A DNA stretch of 64,000 bases. It comes from Theristus sp. LFF4_11 (lineage: Eukaryota > Nematoda > Chromadorea > Monhysterida > Xyalidae). The translations under genes were made by a program, and so were the position numbers. The stretch is taken from assembly GCA_030248135.1 (NCBI GenBank), contig JASANC010000877.1, positions 1 to 64,000 of the forward strand. Direction: 5' to 3'. Shown here in pieces: positions 45,635 through 58,365 of this stretch; the first letter of the stretch is position 1; each line of letters begins with the position of its first letter. The notes beneath the pieces were generated by a model. That model was not told the origin of the DNA, ran no database searches, and worked only from the letters and a program-made list of their open reading frames with translations.

Positions 45635-46248
45635 TACATTGTTTATAACTGTATTCGTTGTGTTAAGAACGAAAAAAGATATGGATCTTAAAAGACCAAA
45701 TTTTGTTTCAAAAACGTTTTGGAAAGATTTCTGCACCTTCTGTTCTCAAAAACAAATGAGTTGTGAGAGAAAAATTGAAATCGATCAAAAGAGGAAACAA
45801 TTATTATTACCCTTTAGTACTTATTATTACCCTTAACAAAATCAGACGCACTAAGAAATTCACTTTTACAGGTTTATTGCAGCAGCGCTTGTCGATTGAC
45901 ACTTGACAATTTCAGATTTATTTCATATCGGAGAACATCGGTGTCAACTACGGTGGACTTGGAATATCGAGTATTCGACTTTACGCCTATAGAGATGGCA
46001 TCAAGCATAAAATTGACTGCGAGCACGAAGCATTGATTCCGGATTATGATGCAAATGGAGTCGACTATGGGGGAGATTTCGGCGGCGGATTTGGCGGAGG
46101 ACACGACCTCGGAGGTCACTATCCGGATTTTAACGGACAGACTGGCGGCGGCGACGATGAATTCGACTATGTTGATTTTCGATCACGAAGATCAAACCGA
46201 AAAAACTAGTAAAAGGTGGTCGTGAATAATGTATTGCTGTTGTGGATG

Positions 46249-46254
46249 AATAAA
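46249..46254 (+). promoter_or_regulatory. Poly(A) signal after MAM paralogue 3
   Basis: AATAAA lies about 40 bp beyond the stop of paralogue 3, consistent with a gene that could still be transcribed to its natural 3' end. Confidence 0.5.
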
Positions 46255-46813
46255 ATATTCTTATTCTCACAAAAATATTGCTCACAGTCGCAGATGAAAT
46301 AAAACCCATTGAAGAGGCTAAGCAACAACACGCATACACGAGTACAAATGAATAAACTTGTGTCTGTAGGCACGGCACGTGCTACATTGTAAACCAGCGG
46401 TATGTGCAGTTCGACAGAACATAAATACCTATATGTTTATTTTTCCTAATGCTTGAGAACGATGGATTAAAACTATGTGCACATGCCAACACTGAACGTT
46501 TACTACATCAGCTTGCACAGTACATCTATCAATTTTATCGATAGGCACATGTTTCAAGTTGTTACTTGCCCCACCAAACACACCACTACGTTAATAACAA
46601 ACGCTAGATACCGCGTTTGGACTGTTTTATAAAATGGGCAGTTTCTGCTCATTCTATTGACAGCTGTCAGCGGGAAACTTTCGTCTAAAAAAACTGCGTT
46701 CGACAATTTTGTTTCAATTTCTTATCATTTGTCACTGTTACTTTTTGTAACATTTGTTTATCAATAGTTCATCAGATCAATTTCCTTGCCGCATCATTTG
46801 ACACTCAATCTGA

Positions 46814-49488
46814 ATGGCATTTGATTCAACAACAATGAAACTGTGGCTCACTGCAATTGCTGTTTTCGCCACCATAATTTATTATTTAATGAAATGGCTA
46901 AAATCGAACAATCCAATGTCGAAGGCAGGCATATTAAAATACACGACCGAAGCAAGCTTGAGACCAAAGCTGCCAGACACCCCGAAACCGTCAAAACAGC
47001 TCACAAAACAAAGTACGTTTAATTCAATTTTCCACTTTGACAAGCAATCAATCTTGATATCACAGGTCACCAATCAGTGAAGCAAAACCTTTCAGAATTC
47101 AGTCCGGAACTAGTTCCAAAAGAACTTGATGCCATAGTGATCGGCAGTGGGATCAGCGGTCTCAGTTGTGCTTGTGTTCTTTCAAAGGCTGGCTGGCGCG
47201 TGCTGGTGCTCGAGCAACATGGCAAAGCTGGCGGGTGTTGCCACATGTTCAAGGAAAAGAAATACTTTGAATTTGACACTGGTTAGTGGTTGTGGTTGCA
47301 TACATTAATGCTTATAACTAAAAACATTGACATTTTCAAGAAAATCTGACACATCGCTACAAAGATGCTTGCTGTTTATTGGCTGCTTCTATTTGAAGGG
47401 ATTCACTTCGTTGGAAAAATGGGTCCAGGTCGAGCATACTCAACCATGTTGAGCGCCTTAGCAGCAGAAAACATTGAGTGGGATTCACACGGAGATCCTT
47501 ATGACGAAGTACTGTTGGTTGATGCTTATAATCCTTGTGACCAAGTGATCACACTCGTCACTACATGTACTGTTGAATTCATTCAAGATCATCATTGGGG
47601 ATTCGAATAACAACAACGATGAACCGAGAATCTATAACTTCAGTCCTGGCTTAGATAACGCTGAGCGGATGCTTATGAAACGATTTCCAACCGAGGAAGC
47701 GGGTGTGAAGAAATTCTTCGACTTGCTTGTAGGTCAAATTGAATATCAGTGAAATTGAAAGATCCGAAAAACCAATGAGTAAAATGCTTTTGTTCTTCAG
47801 AGACTTGATAAAGCAGTATCGATTGGTTTCGGTGTCGGAAAGCTCATACCATTGTGGTTGGTGTGCTGAGAATCATTCAAATGAGAGACTGAACAAAACA
47901 AAACATCGCTTGATACTGTTCAGAAATTTCAGGCTGTACAAGTGGATATACAAATTCAAATTGTACAAGTTGTTCGGCAAATCATTCAGCGCTTACTTTG
48001 AACTTGGCCAGCGGTACGCTATAGACGTCGTTAACGAGTGCACGAATAATGAGGAACTTAAATCGTTACTAGTCTACTGGATACCCGCCATCGGTTTGTT
48101 ACACTCGATTGGTGGCATTGATACACGAACGGACTTAACCCGCAAAAAACAAGCTCCGTTTCCTTCACACTCAGGAGCCGACCTCCATCCGGTTCCGTGG
48201 TTTCTGTTGTCCGGCGTCTGGCAGCACTACATCGTCAGCGGCTGCTGGTACCCACGCGGCGGCAGCGGTGTGATTCCGCGAAATCTGGTGCCGACGATCG
48301 TGGCCGCCGGCGGCAATGTGCTCGTGCACGCCGACGTGACGTCGATCGCGTGCAACAAACGGGGCGTCGCTGACGGCGTCGTCGTCAGGCATGCCAACCG
48401 GACGTATCACATTCGAGCGCCACTGATCGTCTCCAGCGCCGGTGTTCACAACACCTTTCAGAAACTGTTACCGCCGGAAGTCGCCGCCAAATCACGTTTG
48501 TTGCACGACTTGTTTTGCCGACAAAAGTTTCATCGGACGTTCCATGCACAATCGATTAACTTCTTAACATTTATAGGCTATTCGAAATATACAACAAAAC
48601 AACCGGGCAAATCACTGAACATGTTCTTCGCGGGTTTGAACGGGTCGGCCGAGGAGCTGAAACTCGACAAAATGAACCACTATTACATGCCAAGGCCAAA
48701 TCTGATTGACGAACTGGATCGCTTCTCACGGCTCAGCCCAGATGAAGTTCTTGATGAGTCGTTTCCCTTTTACATGATCACGTTTCCGTCATGCAAAGAC
48801 TCGACTTACCACGAACGATATCCAGGTAATGGTGAATAAAGTTATTTTTAATTTGACATTTGCAATTTCCATCAGATACATTATCAGAATAAGAACCATA
48901 GGCAAAAGCACTTGCATCCTGGGCACACCGACAAACTGGCAGTGGTACGAAGAGTGGGAAGAGTCGACACACAAGCGCCGTCCGGAGGTGTATAAAACGC
49001 ACAAGGAGCAGCTGATGCATCACATGTGGCAGCTGGTGGTCAAACATTTTCCGCAGCTTGAAGACAAGGTATACACATGTTCAATTGTTTAGTTGTCATT
49101 TCGGAGAACTGGTCATTATCAATCTGTCAAGAAAAAATAATTTGATCGAGGTCGAGTTCATGGACATGGCAAGTCCAATTACGGTGAACCATTACATTCG
49201 ATCTTTCGGCGGATCAATAGGCGGCTTGATCCACGACGTCGACCGTTTCAGTTCGGAAGCAACTGGTGACCTCCGGGCAGAGACCGACATCAAAGGACTC
49301 TATATGACCGGTAAGTCAAGCAAACTTATAAACAACAAAACAAGAAACAGAAACGTACTTTGCAGTTTTTTTCTATTTCAGGCCAAGACGTTATGACTTT
49401 CGGATTCAGCTCTGCGTTCTCAGCCGGATTGTTCACTTCAGAACACCTTTTGAGGACGTTCGGGTTGAAATCCGTCGATGGAATATAA
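46814..49488 (+). CDS. RETSAT: All-trans-retinol 13,14-reductase (retinol saturase)
   Basis: FAD-dependent ER-membrane oxidoreductase of the carotenoid isomerase/phytoene desaturase fold, which by family saturates the 13-14 bond of retinol. The N-terminal segment [17 protein letters not shown] is a signal anchor. The dinucleotide site is [20 protein letters not shown] followed by [18 protein letters not shown], the RETSAT hallmark. [38 protein letters not shown] and a C-terminal FAD contact [17 protein letters not shown] follow. It uses about ten exons (46814-47011, 47067-47281, about 47397-47549, about 47600-47729, about 47930-48110, 48178-48500 and later). Internal edges after 47600 are approximate. 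The upstream neighbour is the degenerate MAM paralogue. Confidence 0.9.
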
Positions 49489-49551
49489 GTTCAGTCAAAT
49501 GGTGTTATTGTTATGAGAAGCAATGTCTTTGTCAAGTTTAGATGCTACAAT

Positions 49552-49557
49552 AATAAA
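49552..49557 (+). promoter_or_regulatory. Poly(A) signal of RETSAT
   Basis: AATAAA lies 64 bp past the RETSAT stop. Confidence 0.55.
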
Positions 49558-49847
49558 AACGGAAGTTAAATGCAACAAGTGCAACAAGATATTCCCGTGT
49601 ATGAGAAAAAAACACAACGGAAACTCATGTCCAATCATGAAATAATCAAATCAGTTGCCGTTTGCCAACATCAGCATTTGCCACACCTTTCCAAAACAAA
49701 ATTGACAAAAATAGTTGTCTACTTCTAAAAACGGCAACCCCTGCTGCCAAATAAATGATCGATTGCCACTTATTTGGTAAAGCGCTTCCAGTACTAGTGG
49801 CGAAGCAACACGTCACCTTCCTACCAAAATCGGTTTTATTATTAGTC

Positions 49848-49931
49848 AAACACCTACCCATTACTTCTGAAACACCACAACTCGAGAAATAACACGTCAA
49901 ACACCTACCCACTACTTCTGAAACACCCTGT
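49848..49931. repeat. Two ~45-bp units ending in a mariner-like terminus
   Basis: GTCAAACACCTACCCAYTAC followed by TTCTGAAACACC occurs twice, the second copy ending CACCCTG then TA. Read inward this is CAGGGTGTTTCAGAAGTA next to TA, a common Tc1/mariner end. No partner terminus was found nearby, so it is a solo end. Confidence 0.45.
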
Positions 49932-50514
49932 AGTTTATTAGTTCAATCTTATAAATGCAGAAACGTTTTAGTATTGACCGGGATACTGCATGAGGTATAA
50001 AATACAGCTTGGATCAAAAAATTGTGAGTCACTGAACTGCTGAACAAATTACCTTTAACTTAATAATAAACTTACTCTCATTCCCTTTTCGACACTTAAG
50101 TCCGACATTTTGCATTGGGGAAGCCAAAAGCAATCTCTCCGAGAAACGTTGTTTGAAACTACAGTAACCCAGTCGCAATAAACATGCTATTACAAAGTTC
50201 CTTCACAACAATGTTTGTGATGATACATTTGAGATGGTAAACTCTTGGGTTCGCAACTTTTGGCAACTTTTATACAAGATAAGATTCAGAATGGGGAACC
50301 ATTGTTGAGATAACTGCGATGTTTCACATTTTTGGATCTAGCATTTTTGCTAACTGTCTTACATACTGGCTATCTAAATGACTGACTCGAGGCTAAAAAT
50401 AAATACCAACTATACAAATAAATGGGTTATAAGCGCTATTTATACAACCACCACCAAACCAACACAATACATTCAATCGGTCAATAACAACAAAATGGCC
50501 TATCGGTCAATGAT

Positions 50515-50817
50515 AAGCTACTCTACGTAAATTTGTTAAATTTCGCCGCACGTCATTTATGGTCGAAGACACATCACACAAGAAGTTACTCAACTCCTGG
50601 CGTTACTTCGAATCCGAAACGTTGGTTGTACGATGACCAATGCACGTTTCGAATTCAAATGCTGCCCATCAATCAGTTGCATCCTCACGTGTGTTCGACC
50701 ACAATCAACACTGGGCCAAACACCATTGATCCTCTTGTTGCAGAAAATACATATCACACATGGGTAAACGGTTGTCCACTCTCGTCGATCGGAAAAAAGT
50801 ACACCAATCCTGTTTGA
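50515..50817 (+). other. Open frame without ATG, unrecognised
   Basis: About 100 codons without an in-frame ATG, ending SSIGKKYTNPV. The composition is protein-like (LHPHVCSTTINTGPNTIDP) but I recognise no family and see no clear splice sites. It could be a retrocopy fragment or a chance frame. Confidence 0.2.
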
Positions 50818-51086
50818 GTAGTTTTACCTACCGTGTGTTTGCATCGTTCCGCGGAAAACGTTGACGAAGCCAAAAGCTAGATGAAAAGCAGTTGAATATG
50901 GCGGGTCGAATGAGCTTAGTTTGCGCAAGTCGTCGTCATCGTCGTCGTCGCAGAAATATCAATTCGACCATCAGATGTGCCGGTGGCTTTGAAACTGACG
51001 TGCCGTTTTTCAATATGAAAACCAACAGCAGCCATTATTATTATTACAAGAACGTGAAACAGAGGCGGTAGTGAGGTTGTGAGCGA

Positions 51087-54000
51087 TCACTGCGCCGCCT
51101 GGTAATGAATCGGATGCTCGCTGGACGGCATCGGCAGCATCGGCGAGCGCGTGTTCACGACCACCTCGAAACGCCGGTCGGCGATCTCGATCTCGTAGTG
51201 GCCGTTGTTCATGTACTCGGACGAGAGCACGCGCGCCTCGCCCGAGTCTTCGTCGACGTCCTCAAGGAAGCCGAGCGCGATCTGAGACAATCGCGACGCC
51301 ATGGATCAACGGAGATTTTCGAACTCATCTTCGAACACTCGGAGAGAACTGTCCGCATCTTCGCCCCTTTCACAGGTTGTTCACATTCTGCTGATGCGAG
51401 TGCACCTGCTAACCAATCAAACGCATCCACGTCAAAATATCACAACCACTCGTGCAGATGGACACGAACGTGTCATGATGATTACAAACTTCAACAAATA
51501 TTCAACACTGAACAATCCCTGAAAACCATGTGTAAATCACTCGTGTTCCCAGCGCCCAAAAAGAACCTGTTTCTTCAAGGTGAATCCATAGGCAGCGGAG
51601 GTAGTCATGCCGGAGTACTGTCCATTCCTCAAGATCGGCTCTCTTCCCATCGGCCACGGATCAACGTCGCCGTCGTGTCCGTTCAACAGGAGCTGCACAT
51701 AGCGACGCTTGATGCCCTGCGCGCGCTGCCTCACCAGCATCTCCTTGCCGATGAAGTTCTTCTGAAGCAGCAATTACAATTTAAAAAACCTTTATGAAAA
51801 GTCATATATTGCACTGCAGGCTGTGATGCTCAACAAATGTTCGAATCAAGAATGCTGGTTATGGCTGCACTATCCAAGTGATCAGACCACTCTGTGTTCG
51901 ACCGATTCGGCACAATGGAAGGATGAATGATGGGGGTCGGTGCACGTTCGGTGAAAAATATCGCTCACGGGCAGCTCGACTGCCGCTAAATCAGTGGTGA
52001 TTCACCTTTTAAAAGTGGTGGCAAAGGAAACAACACAACAACATTGAGCAGGCGGGTCACCAACGTTATAATCGACCCTGAAGTCACGGCCACATTCCAA
52101 AGGTGTCGTCGTGTTTCCGATGTCGAAGCCCCAGAACACGTAGAACTTTTCCACCCGCAAATGACGCAGCGTATAGAAACCGCAGTGCTGCAGGCCAAAG
52201 TCGCGGCCAGCCGTCACCAGTCGTGTGTAGACGTGCGCGGCCAACTGCAAAACAGTCGTTAATGAATGAAACTGAGAAAAACGGACAGTTTTATTTGGTC
52301 TTTTTCATGTGAAATGTGAAAGAGGAAGAAAATAACACTCGCAGGGCACTCAACGGTGCATACACCCCAGCATTCCCTACCGGAGTTTTGTATTTTCGTA
52401 TTTCTCAGAGCGATGCAGCTATCAATTCAAAAAAGAACCAAGCGAACCTCATTCGGAATATACAGCACCCATCCGAGTTCACCACAATGCGTTACGCTGA
52501 TCGCACGGACGCCGCTCGCAAAGCCAATGTTTAGATCCTGATGAGTTTTGAGAATAGGATTGTTATTGAACTTCTGCTGAAATGGTAACAGCGAAACTGA
52601 ATCTTTGTTAGTTTTCAGAAACATTGTTTTCGGGTTCGGGTTAATCAAGGGGTAACAAGCTGTACTGTAGCCGTCGACAACACAACGCCTGAACAACAGC
52701 ATGCGAATGCACAAAGGCCGATAATAATAAACGGCGGTTCTCAGCGGCGTTCAGGCGAAACCGAAGCGTGCATTACAAACAGGCGTTATTCATAACGCGA
52801 TTTTGCAATCGACGCTTCGGTTTCGACCGCCCAGTTTCCCAGCGCGCAGGTGAGAAGCACAGTTTAGCAGCTTTTTTCAGCAGAAAGCTAAACCAGCCAT
52901 GGCAACACAAAGCGCTTCATAAAAGCGGCAGTGGGTTCCTCTACCTTCGGCATGGTCCGTTGATCCGTCAAGTCACTGAATGACTGCAGAATCTGAAGGC
53001 TCGGCAGTTATGAATTCGGAACACAAAAATAACTATCAACTAAAACAAACAACAATCGAATTAAAACTCATGCACACATGCGAGCGAAAATTATTTCGGG
53101 TCATGCAGCAGAATTACGGAAACTGCAAAACTGAAATAAAAAACCAGTATGCCATACCTTGCATCTGAAAGCGGGGAAATCGGTCGACGACAACGATTGC
53201 TCAGTGAGATGTTGCATGAGGGCGCGGGAAGCTGGCCCGACAATGTTCAGCGCTGTGTACATTGACGTGACGTCCTGCAGTTGGAGACACGTCGAACGGT
53301 TTGTTCTTTTGAAAAAAATTGAAAATAAAATAAACTTTGTGAGAAAAGTGCCCAAATCAATTCAACAGTTCAGCTATAAAACGTCAACTAAACGAAACCT
53401 GTATAAGAACGCCTGGGAACTGCTTTGCGGCACGCTCCATCCAGACCCGAATGGCCACCTGCTGGACGGACGGTGCAATGATGAAATAACTAAAAGCGAA
53501 CACAGTTGTTCTCTATCCTTGTGATTCTGCGACTCAATGCGTTTGCACACATCGAAAGGAAATTGGTTTCAGTTTGATGTGGCAATTCAAAATTGCCCAA
53601 ACGATCCGGTCGCAACTCATGGGCTCTGGTTAGATGGCCAAATTTTAATTCCCGCGTGCGTCACGCATGAAACTAGTTTTCGATCTGTGTACGCACTGAG
53701 TCGCAGAACCGAAAGAAAAAGTAATATAGACGCGCTGATTGGCTGAAATGCAAGCAGACGCTGTGTGTGAAACACGATCAAGACAAGCACACGGCACACA
53801 CTGATGCTCCGCCAGTCTGCTGATGGTGCAGTCGGTCACGTAGCCGCCCGTTTCGTTCTGCATGCCCGTGAACACGGTGTGACCGACGGGCATGTCAACG
53901 TTCGCAGAGCACACCCACTGCACGAAGTCACTGACGCGCGCGTCTTGGCCCTGCGCACAAGAAACGCACACTTTTACGTCCTAGCACATTTCATTTCATT

Positions 54001-57000
54001 TCATTTGATCTCGCGACCCGCAGGAACTCCGATAAAACTGCGAGAACATCAAACGGAGACCACAACAACTTTTTGGCAACAGTCTAGTCTAATGCATATG
54101 CAACCGTATCAAACTAAATGGTGAGGAGCATCGATGCATAAAAAGAACGTCAAAACCCATCCCGACCAAAAGAAAGCGGCAGGCACATTCGTACAACTCA
54201 CCAGGACATCATATTTGCTGAAGTTTGACATGTCAATCAGTCCCACTCGTTCCCGACAGGCCGCATACTCGGAGGCGACCGCATCCAACCACGGCGGTTT
54301 GCCGTGTCTCACTTCTTCGCCGTAATGCATCCGCTGTTGCTCCTGCAGCTCGTCAACGTTGTGCACACTCACTGAAAAAAATGGAAAAAGGCGGTTTTCG
54401 TTGTTGTTGAGTTGAACATGTGTTTGGTCTCGATGCTCAATTGGCTGCATTTTCGTGCAGTGTGAGTGGGGTTTGCGCGCGCTACGTCTGGGTTTCGAAA
54501 ATCACGCATTACAGCGGAAATTTTTTCAGTACCACCAACAAACACTTTCTAATTGTCTGTTGCTGCAACAGTGAATTAGCGAACCCAAATTCAAATTTGC
54601 ATCTAAAATCTGGTGTACATAAACAGTGGCGTTAGCGTTGCCTCCTCATGCATGCAGTCTTCTCGACTGATCTTGACAGAATCAAACGGATGAAAGAACC
54701 TGTCACACAAAGTTCAGTGCATTCAAAAACTCAAACAGAAGTCCACAGATGAGCCTCGATTCTCTAACCATCGCCTGATTTGAAATACAACGGTCGTTCG
54801 TATCCCTTGACCTCCCCAAAGACGGCGCCACGCCCGGCCAACAAATGGTGGATGGGTGACTGGCGGAGGTTGCGTGCGGTGCTCCATTGGAACGGCGAGA
54901 ACACCGGTTGAAAGGACATGCCTGCTTGGGAATGGGTGCACCGTCAAGCTTTGCATTTTGCTTACATGAGTACATGACCTTACAACAGGAAAAGTGCTTG
55001 CATTAGCCTTTTTAGTTCTGCCACGCAACGTGCGTTTGCAGATGCACAAAGGAAATGATTTTTTTGTGTTGTGCTTGATGGGGTAACTCAAAATTGCAAA
55101 AATGACCCTAACGAATTTCAGGGTTCGTCGTTCGTTCGGGTCATATATCAGCAATTTTGAATTGCTGCGTCCAGCTAAAACCTTTTTCCTGTGCGCGCAT
55201 TGCGTGGCAGAATCAAAAGCGACACTGAAAGCGAGAACTCACTGGCGACCTCCGGCGCTCGTTCGCGCAAAAACCGGGCGTTCGAGTGCAGCGCGAGGAA
55301 GCGGCTGACGCACAGCTTGGCGGTGTTGCGTTTGATGTCGTGGTTGATCCAGTCGCCGATTAAGCCGCCAACACCACCGGCCAGCGACACGCCGAAGCCG
55401 TTCATGCCCGCAGCGACGTAGTAGTTCTCGACCTGGACACGTTTGCACTGCATGATGAAATGAGATGCACCGTTCATTGGCTGCATTCTGCTCGGCGCTG
55501 ATTGGTCAAGCGCAATAGAATGCCAGGAATGACATGACAACAAGCATGAGCAGCACTGTTTTGGCACGTAATTCGGCCACACACTGGCCCATAATTTGAC
55601 AGTTTCTTGCAGAAATGCAAACATTTCAACCTCGGGCGTCTCGCCCACGAGGAACGTGCCATCCGGGGTGTACGCGTCGACGCCGTCCACCAATTTCTCG
55701 ACGGTCGCTTTCGCCAACGATGGAAATCGACTGACGCAACGCTCGAGCACCGGCACTGAACGTGTGAACATGAAAACAGCAGGTGTACAAAGATGAAACA
55801 AGAAAAAATGCTGCCCGAAACTGAAGAGTCGAAGAAGAAACAGCCTTGCAGAATGAAGCGCACCATATGAAGCTACTCATACCATTCAATTGAGCTGAAC
55901 CAGCTCTTCATTGGCTATTCCAGTGCGAGTTCGTAGCAAAGTACGGGTCCTTCAAACGTGCCCCATTCTCAGGCCGATCTTCTACCGAGTAATATACCGC
56001 CGACAGAATTTTACCGTAACAAGGCAGCACATCCATTCCATGTTCTTGCAGATTCTTTTCTTCATCAACCGCAAACCACTCACAAAACATGTCCCAGTTG
56101 CCGGGCGTTTCTGTGACGGGCACATGCCCGGAGTACTCGCTCAATGCGACCGACATTGTCTCCGGCACGAAACCACCACACGTGATCGCGTGCTCTGGCT
56201 GCGCAAACGAAGCGTAAACACGGGAGTCCAAATCGTGCACCACTGCAAAATGGAACGCCATAAATTTTTTTGTAAACGTTGATTGCACACGAAATTTGAT
56301 TACTCAGTAAAGTCATTTGATCACAAGCGTTTGCGAAGACATTTTTTCTAAGATAGAACATTTTTAAACATGTGGCACATTTAAAAAAAAACATCTCAAG
56401 CACTGACCAATATCATTGGCCGGCTCTGTGATATCATTCGTATTTTTCAGTATACAGTAAGTGTAGTGGCATCGTTGCAATGGCACTTTCAGGCGTCTTT
56501 GCGTTGAGTCTCCCTCGAAGAGCATCGTGTCGCGGTTGTACTGAACGGGTGCATGTGAGAATCACTGCTTACATTGCAGAAAACTGTTGCTTCACAAAGC
56601 TACACAAATTTTAATGTTCTTCAAACAGTACATAGTATTTAATTTTGTCGCCAATTTAGTTTACTTTTGAATCAATCGAATGCCTGAATCACGTGTACCG
56701 ACCATGCCAGAGGCGTCCACAAAGTGCGTCGTCTCAATGTAGCCCATGGTGGTGTCCACGCCAAGCACACGCCCGTCCGCGCTCACACGAACACTGTTCA
56801 CCTTGCAGTGCTCCACCAGTTCAACTCCTGCAAACAGACAGCAATGCGAAAACTTGGAAACGCATCGTCGAGAAAATGAGAGTGGAACAAAGTACTCTCA
56901 AACTGAGCTCATAATAACCAACTGACCTAGTGTGCAACATTGCAAATGGCAATTTGAACTTTTTTTAACCGTTGCTGATTAGCACTTGAGCAAACAGAGA

Positions 57001-58178
57001 AACGAGTTTTAACCGACCGAGCTGCTTTGCCTCCAACTGCAGTGCGATGCAGAGTCTGACCGGGTCGAGTTTGACGTTGTCTTCGACCAACAGGCCGGCC
57101 TTCACGTCTGCTGCCAGGTTCGGACACAGCTCGTGCGCTTCCTTCGAGTCGACCAGCCGCACTTTGTGACCGCGCATGCTGAAAAAAATATAAAAAAATG
57201 GCTCACTGTTAGTCCAATCAACTCGATATTGCCATTGAACTTGCCAGAATAATTGCTAGTGAAAACTATCGAATCGAGCTAAAAACGCGACTAAATTTTT
57301 TTAGACTTCTTCAAAACATAATTCAAAACTACAAACCGCGCGACAGCATTCATTCGTTTCAGTGCGATCGTCGTGTCATCGGCGGACGATAGAAACAGCC
57401 GCAGAGTTTCCTTGTAATCTGCCGTTCAACGAAACGTAAAACGAACTGTTATAATTACAGTTATCACAACCGAAACCGAAAACAATCAGCCAAACCAACC
57501 AATATCGTGGTGTTTCCGGGCCAACCGTCTGTAGACGCGTCGCGAATCTTCGGATGCGCGCAGCACCGCCAAATCAGCCCAAATGTGCATCGGCACGTGA
57601 CCCTGCGACATCCACGCGATGCCGCTGCCCATTCTGCAAAGGGTAATCGAGGTTTGATGGAATGTTTGTTAGCCAATTTCAATTGCTAAATTGCTGCATA
57701 TCGAATCGATGTTGCGCTGGTGAGTATTTATTAACAATTATCATCATTATCGGTGATTATAAGCAAAACCCCTGAAAACATTGCGTATTTTCAATTGTGA
57801 GACGTGAAACGGCAATGAAGAAGATAAACAGAGTGATCAACAAGTGAACTTTCATCAACTCAATTCCACACGATAGTACTTCTCAGATCTCTACCAATGC
57901 AAGCCAAAAACTGCGATTAACACTCTCTGCGACTATTTGCACAACCCCAAAACTCGCTCGCACTCATGCTTCTCGAGCAGCAAAATGCGGCGTCCCGGCG
58001 GCGAGCGTCTGCCGATCTGATAGGCACAGTTGAGGCCGATCAGGCCGCCGCCACAAATGACCACGTCTGCCGAGGAGAGCACACTCGTCGACGGCATCGG
58101 CTCCGGCTGTCTGTCGAACGCTGCCGAGAACAGCGACGCGCACGACATTCTGTGCGAAACGGTGAAAAATATGAGCAC
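51087..58178 (-). CDS. PDPR: Pyruvate dehydrogenase phosphatase regulatory subunit
   Basis: Mitochondrial flavoprotein that regulates the PDH phosphatase; its fold is a DAO-type FAD domain joined to a GCV_T-type folate domain. About 17 exons run from 58178 down to 51087. FAD site: ADVVICGGGLIGLNCAYQI. Then MGSGIAWMSQGHVPMHIWAD, ALKRMNAV, ELCPNLAADVKAGLLVEDNV, VENYYVAAGMNGFGVSLAGG and GYERPLYFKSG. The second half carries VGLIDMSNFSKYDV, VDMPVGHTVFTGMQNETGG, VTSMYTALNIVGP, FASGVRAISVTHCGELGWVL, YTLRHLRVEKFYVFWG with TTPLECGRDFRV, and REPILRNGQYSGMTTSAAYG; it ends HYEIEIADRRF. Motif order follows human PDPR throughout, which separates it from DMGDH and sarcosine dehydrogenase. The first Met is at 58178 or 58148. 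Confidence 0.9.
53523..53710. mobile_element. Short inverted-repeat element, family B, copy 2
   Basis: It begins GATTCTGCGACTCAATGCG and ends CGCACTGAGTCGCAGAACC, the same termini as 24653-24836. It lies in an intron of PDPR. Confidence 0.75.
55014..55214. mobile_element. Short inverted-repeat element, family B, copy 3
   Basis: It begins AGTTCTGCCACGCAACGTGC and ends GCATTGCGTGGCAGAATC, with AACTCAAAATTGC / GCAATTTTGAATT arms inside. It is a diverged member of family B in a PDPR intron. Confidence 0.65.
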
Positions 58179-58365
58179 TAGATCGACAACACGAGAAAAC
58201 GAACAACAAAATCGTGCAGATCACGATTAGATTTCAAGGAAACTGATCACTCCTTCACAAAAGATTTACCAGGTTCCAAATTATTCATCGGAGCAGGAAC
58301 AATAGTTCAACAGTCATAAATCAACCGTTCCGAATTTCTGCACAAACTTTGACCAAATTATTGAG

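Larger units (their letters stand above)
43443..46209 (+). pseudogene. Third MAM paralogue, first MAM domain lost and second interrupted
   Basis: It keeps a signal peptide (MQHQLQISIIISCVAG), a novel acidic segment (HYVVPHGEYGDGHVDYVELP), a long Thr/Pro/His linker with about 15 consecutive Thr, and the start and end of MAM domain two: WPFRDVCDNLACEWSVPAG, TGNYAAGVRKR, then NIGVNYGGLGISSIRLYAY and a Gly/Asp tail ending SRRSNRKN. Against paralogues 1 and 2, the whole first MAM domain is absent. So is the central exon of MAM two (the WYAGQ ... FQFWES exon), and a 1.1 kb mariner-type element lies exactly in that interval. Remaining frames are intact, so it may be a truncated but expressed protein rather than dead. 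Confidence 0.6.
49489..51086. other. Intergenic between convergent RETSAT and PDPR
   Basis: It contains the RETSAT 3' end (AATAAA at 49552), a short tandem repeat at about 49848-49931 and an ATG-less open frame at 50515-50817. The rest is AT-rich and featureless. RETSAT and PDPR converge here. Confidence 0.5.

Noticed and set aside
51105..51797. 230-codon plus-strand open frame
   Set aside because: It overlaps well-supported PDPR exons on the minus strand and has no family features.
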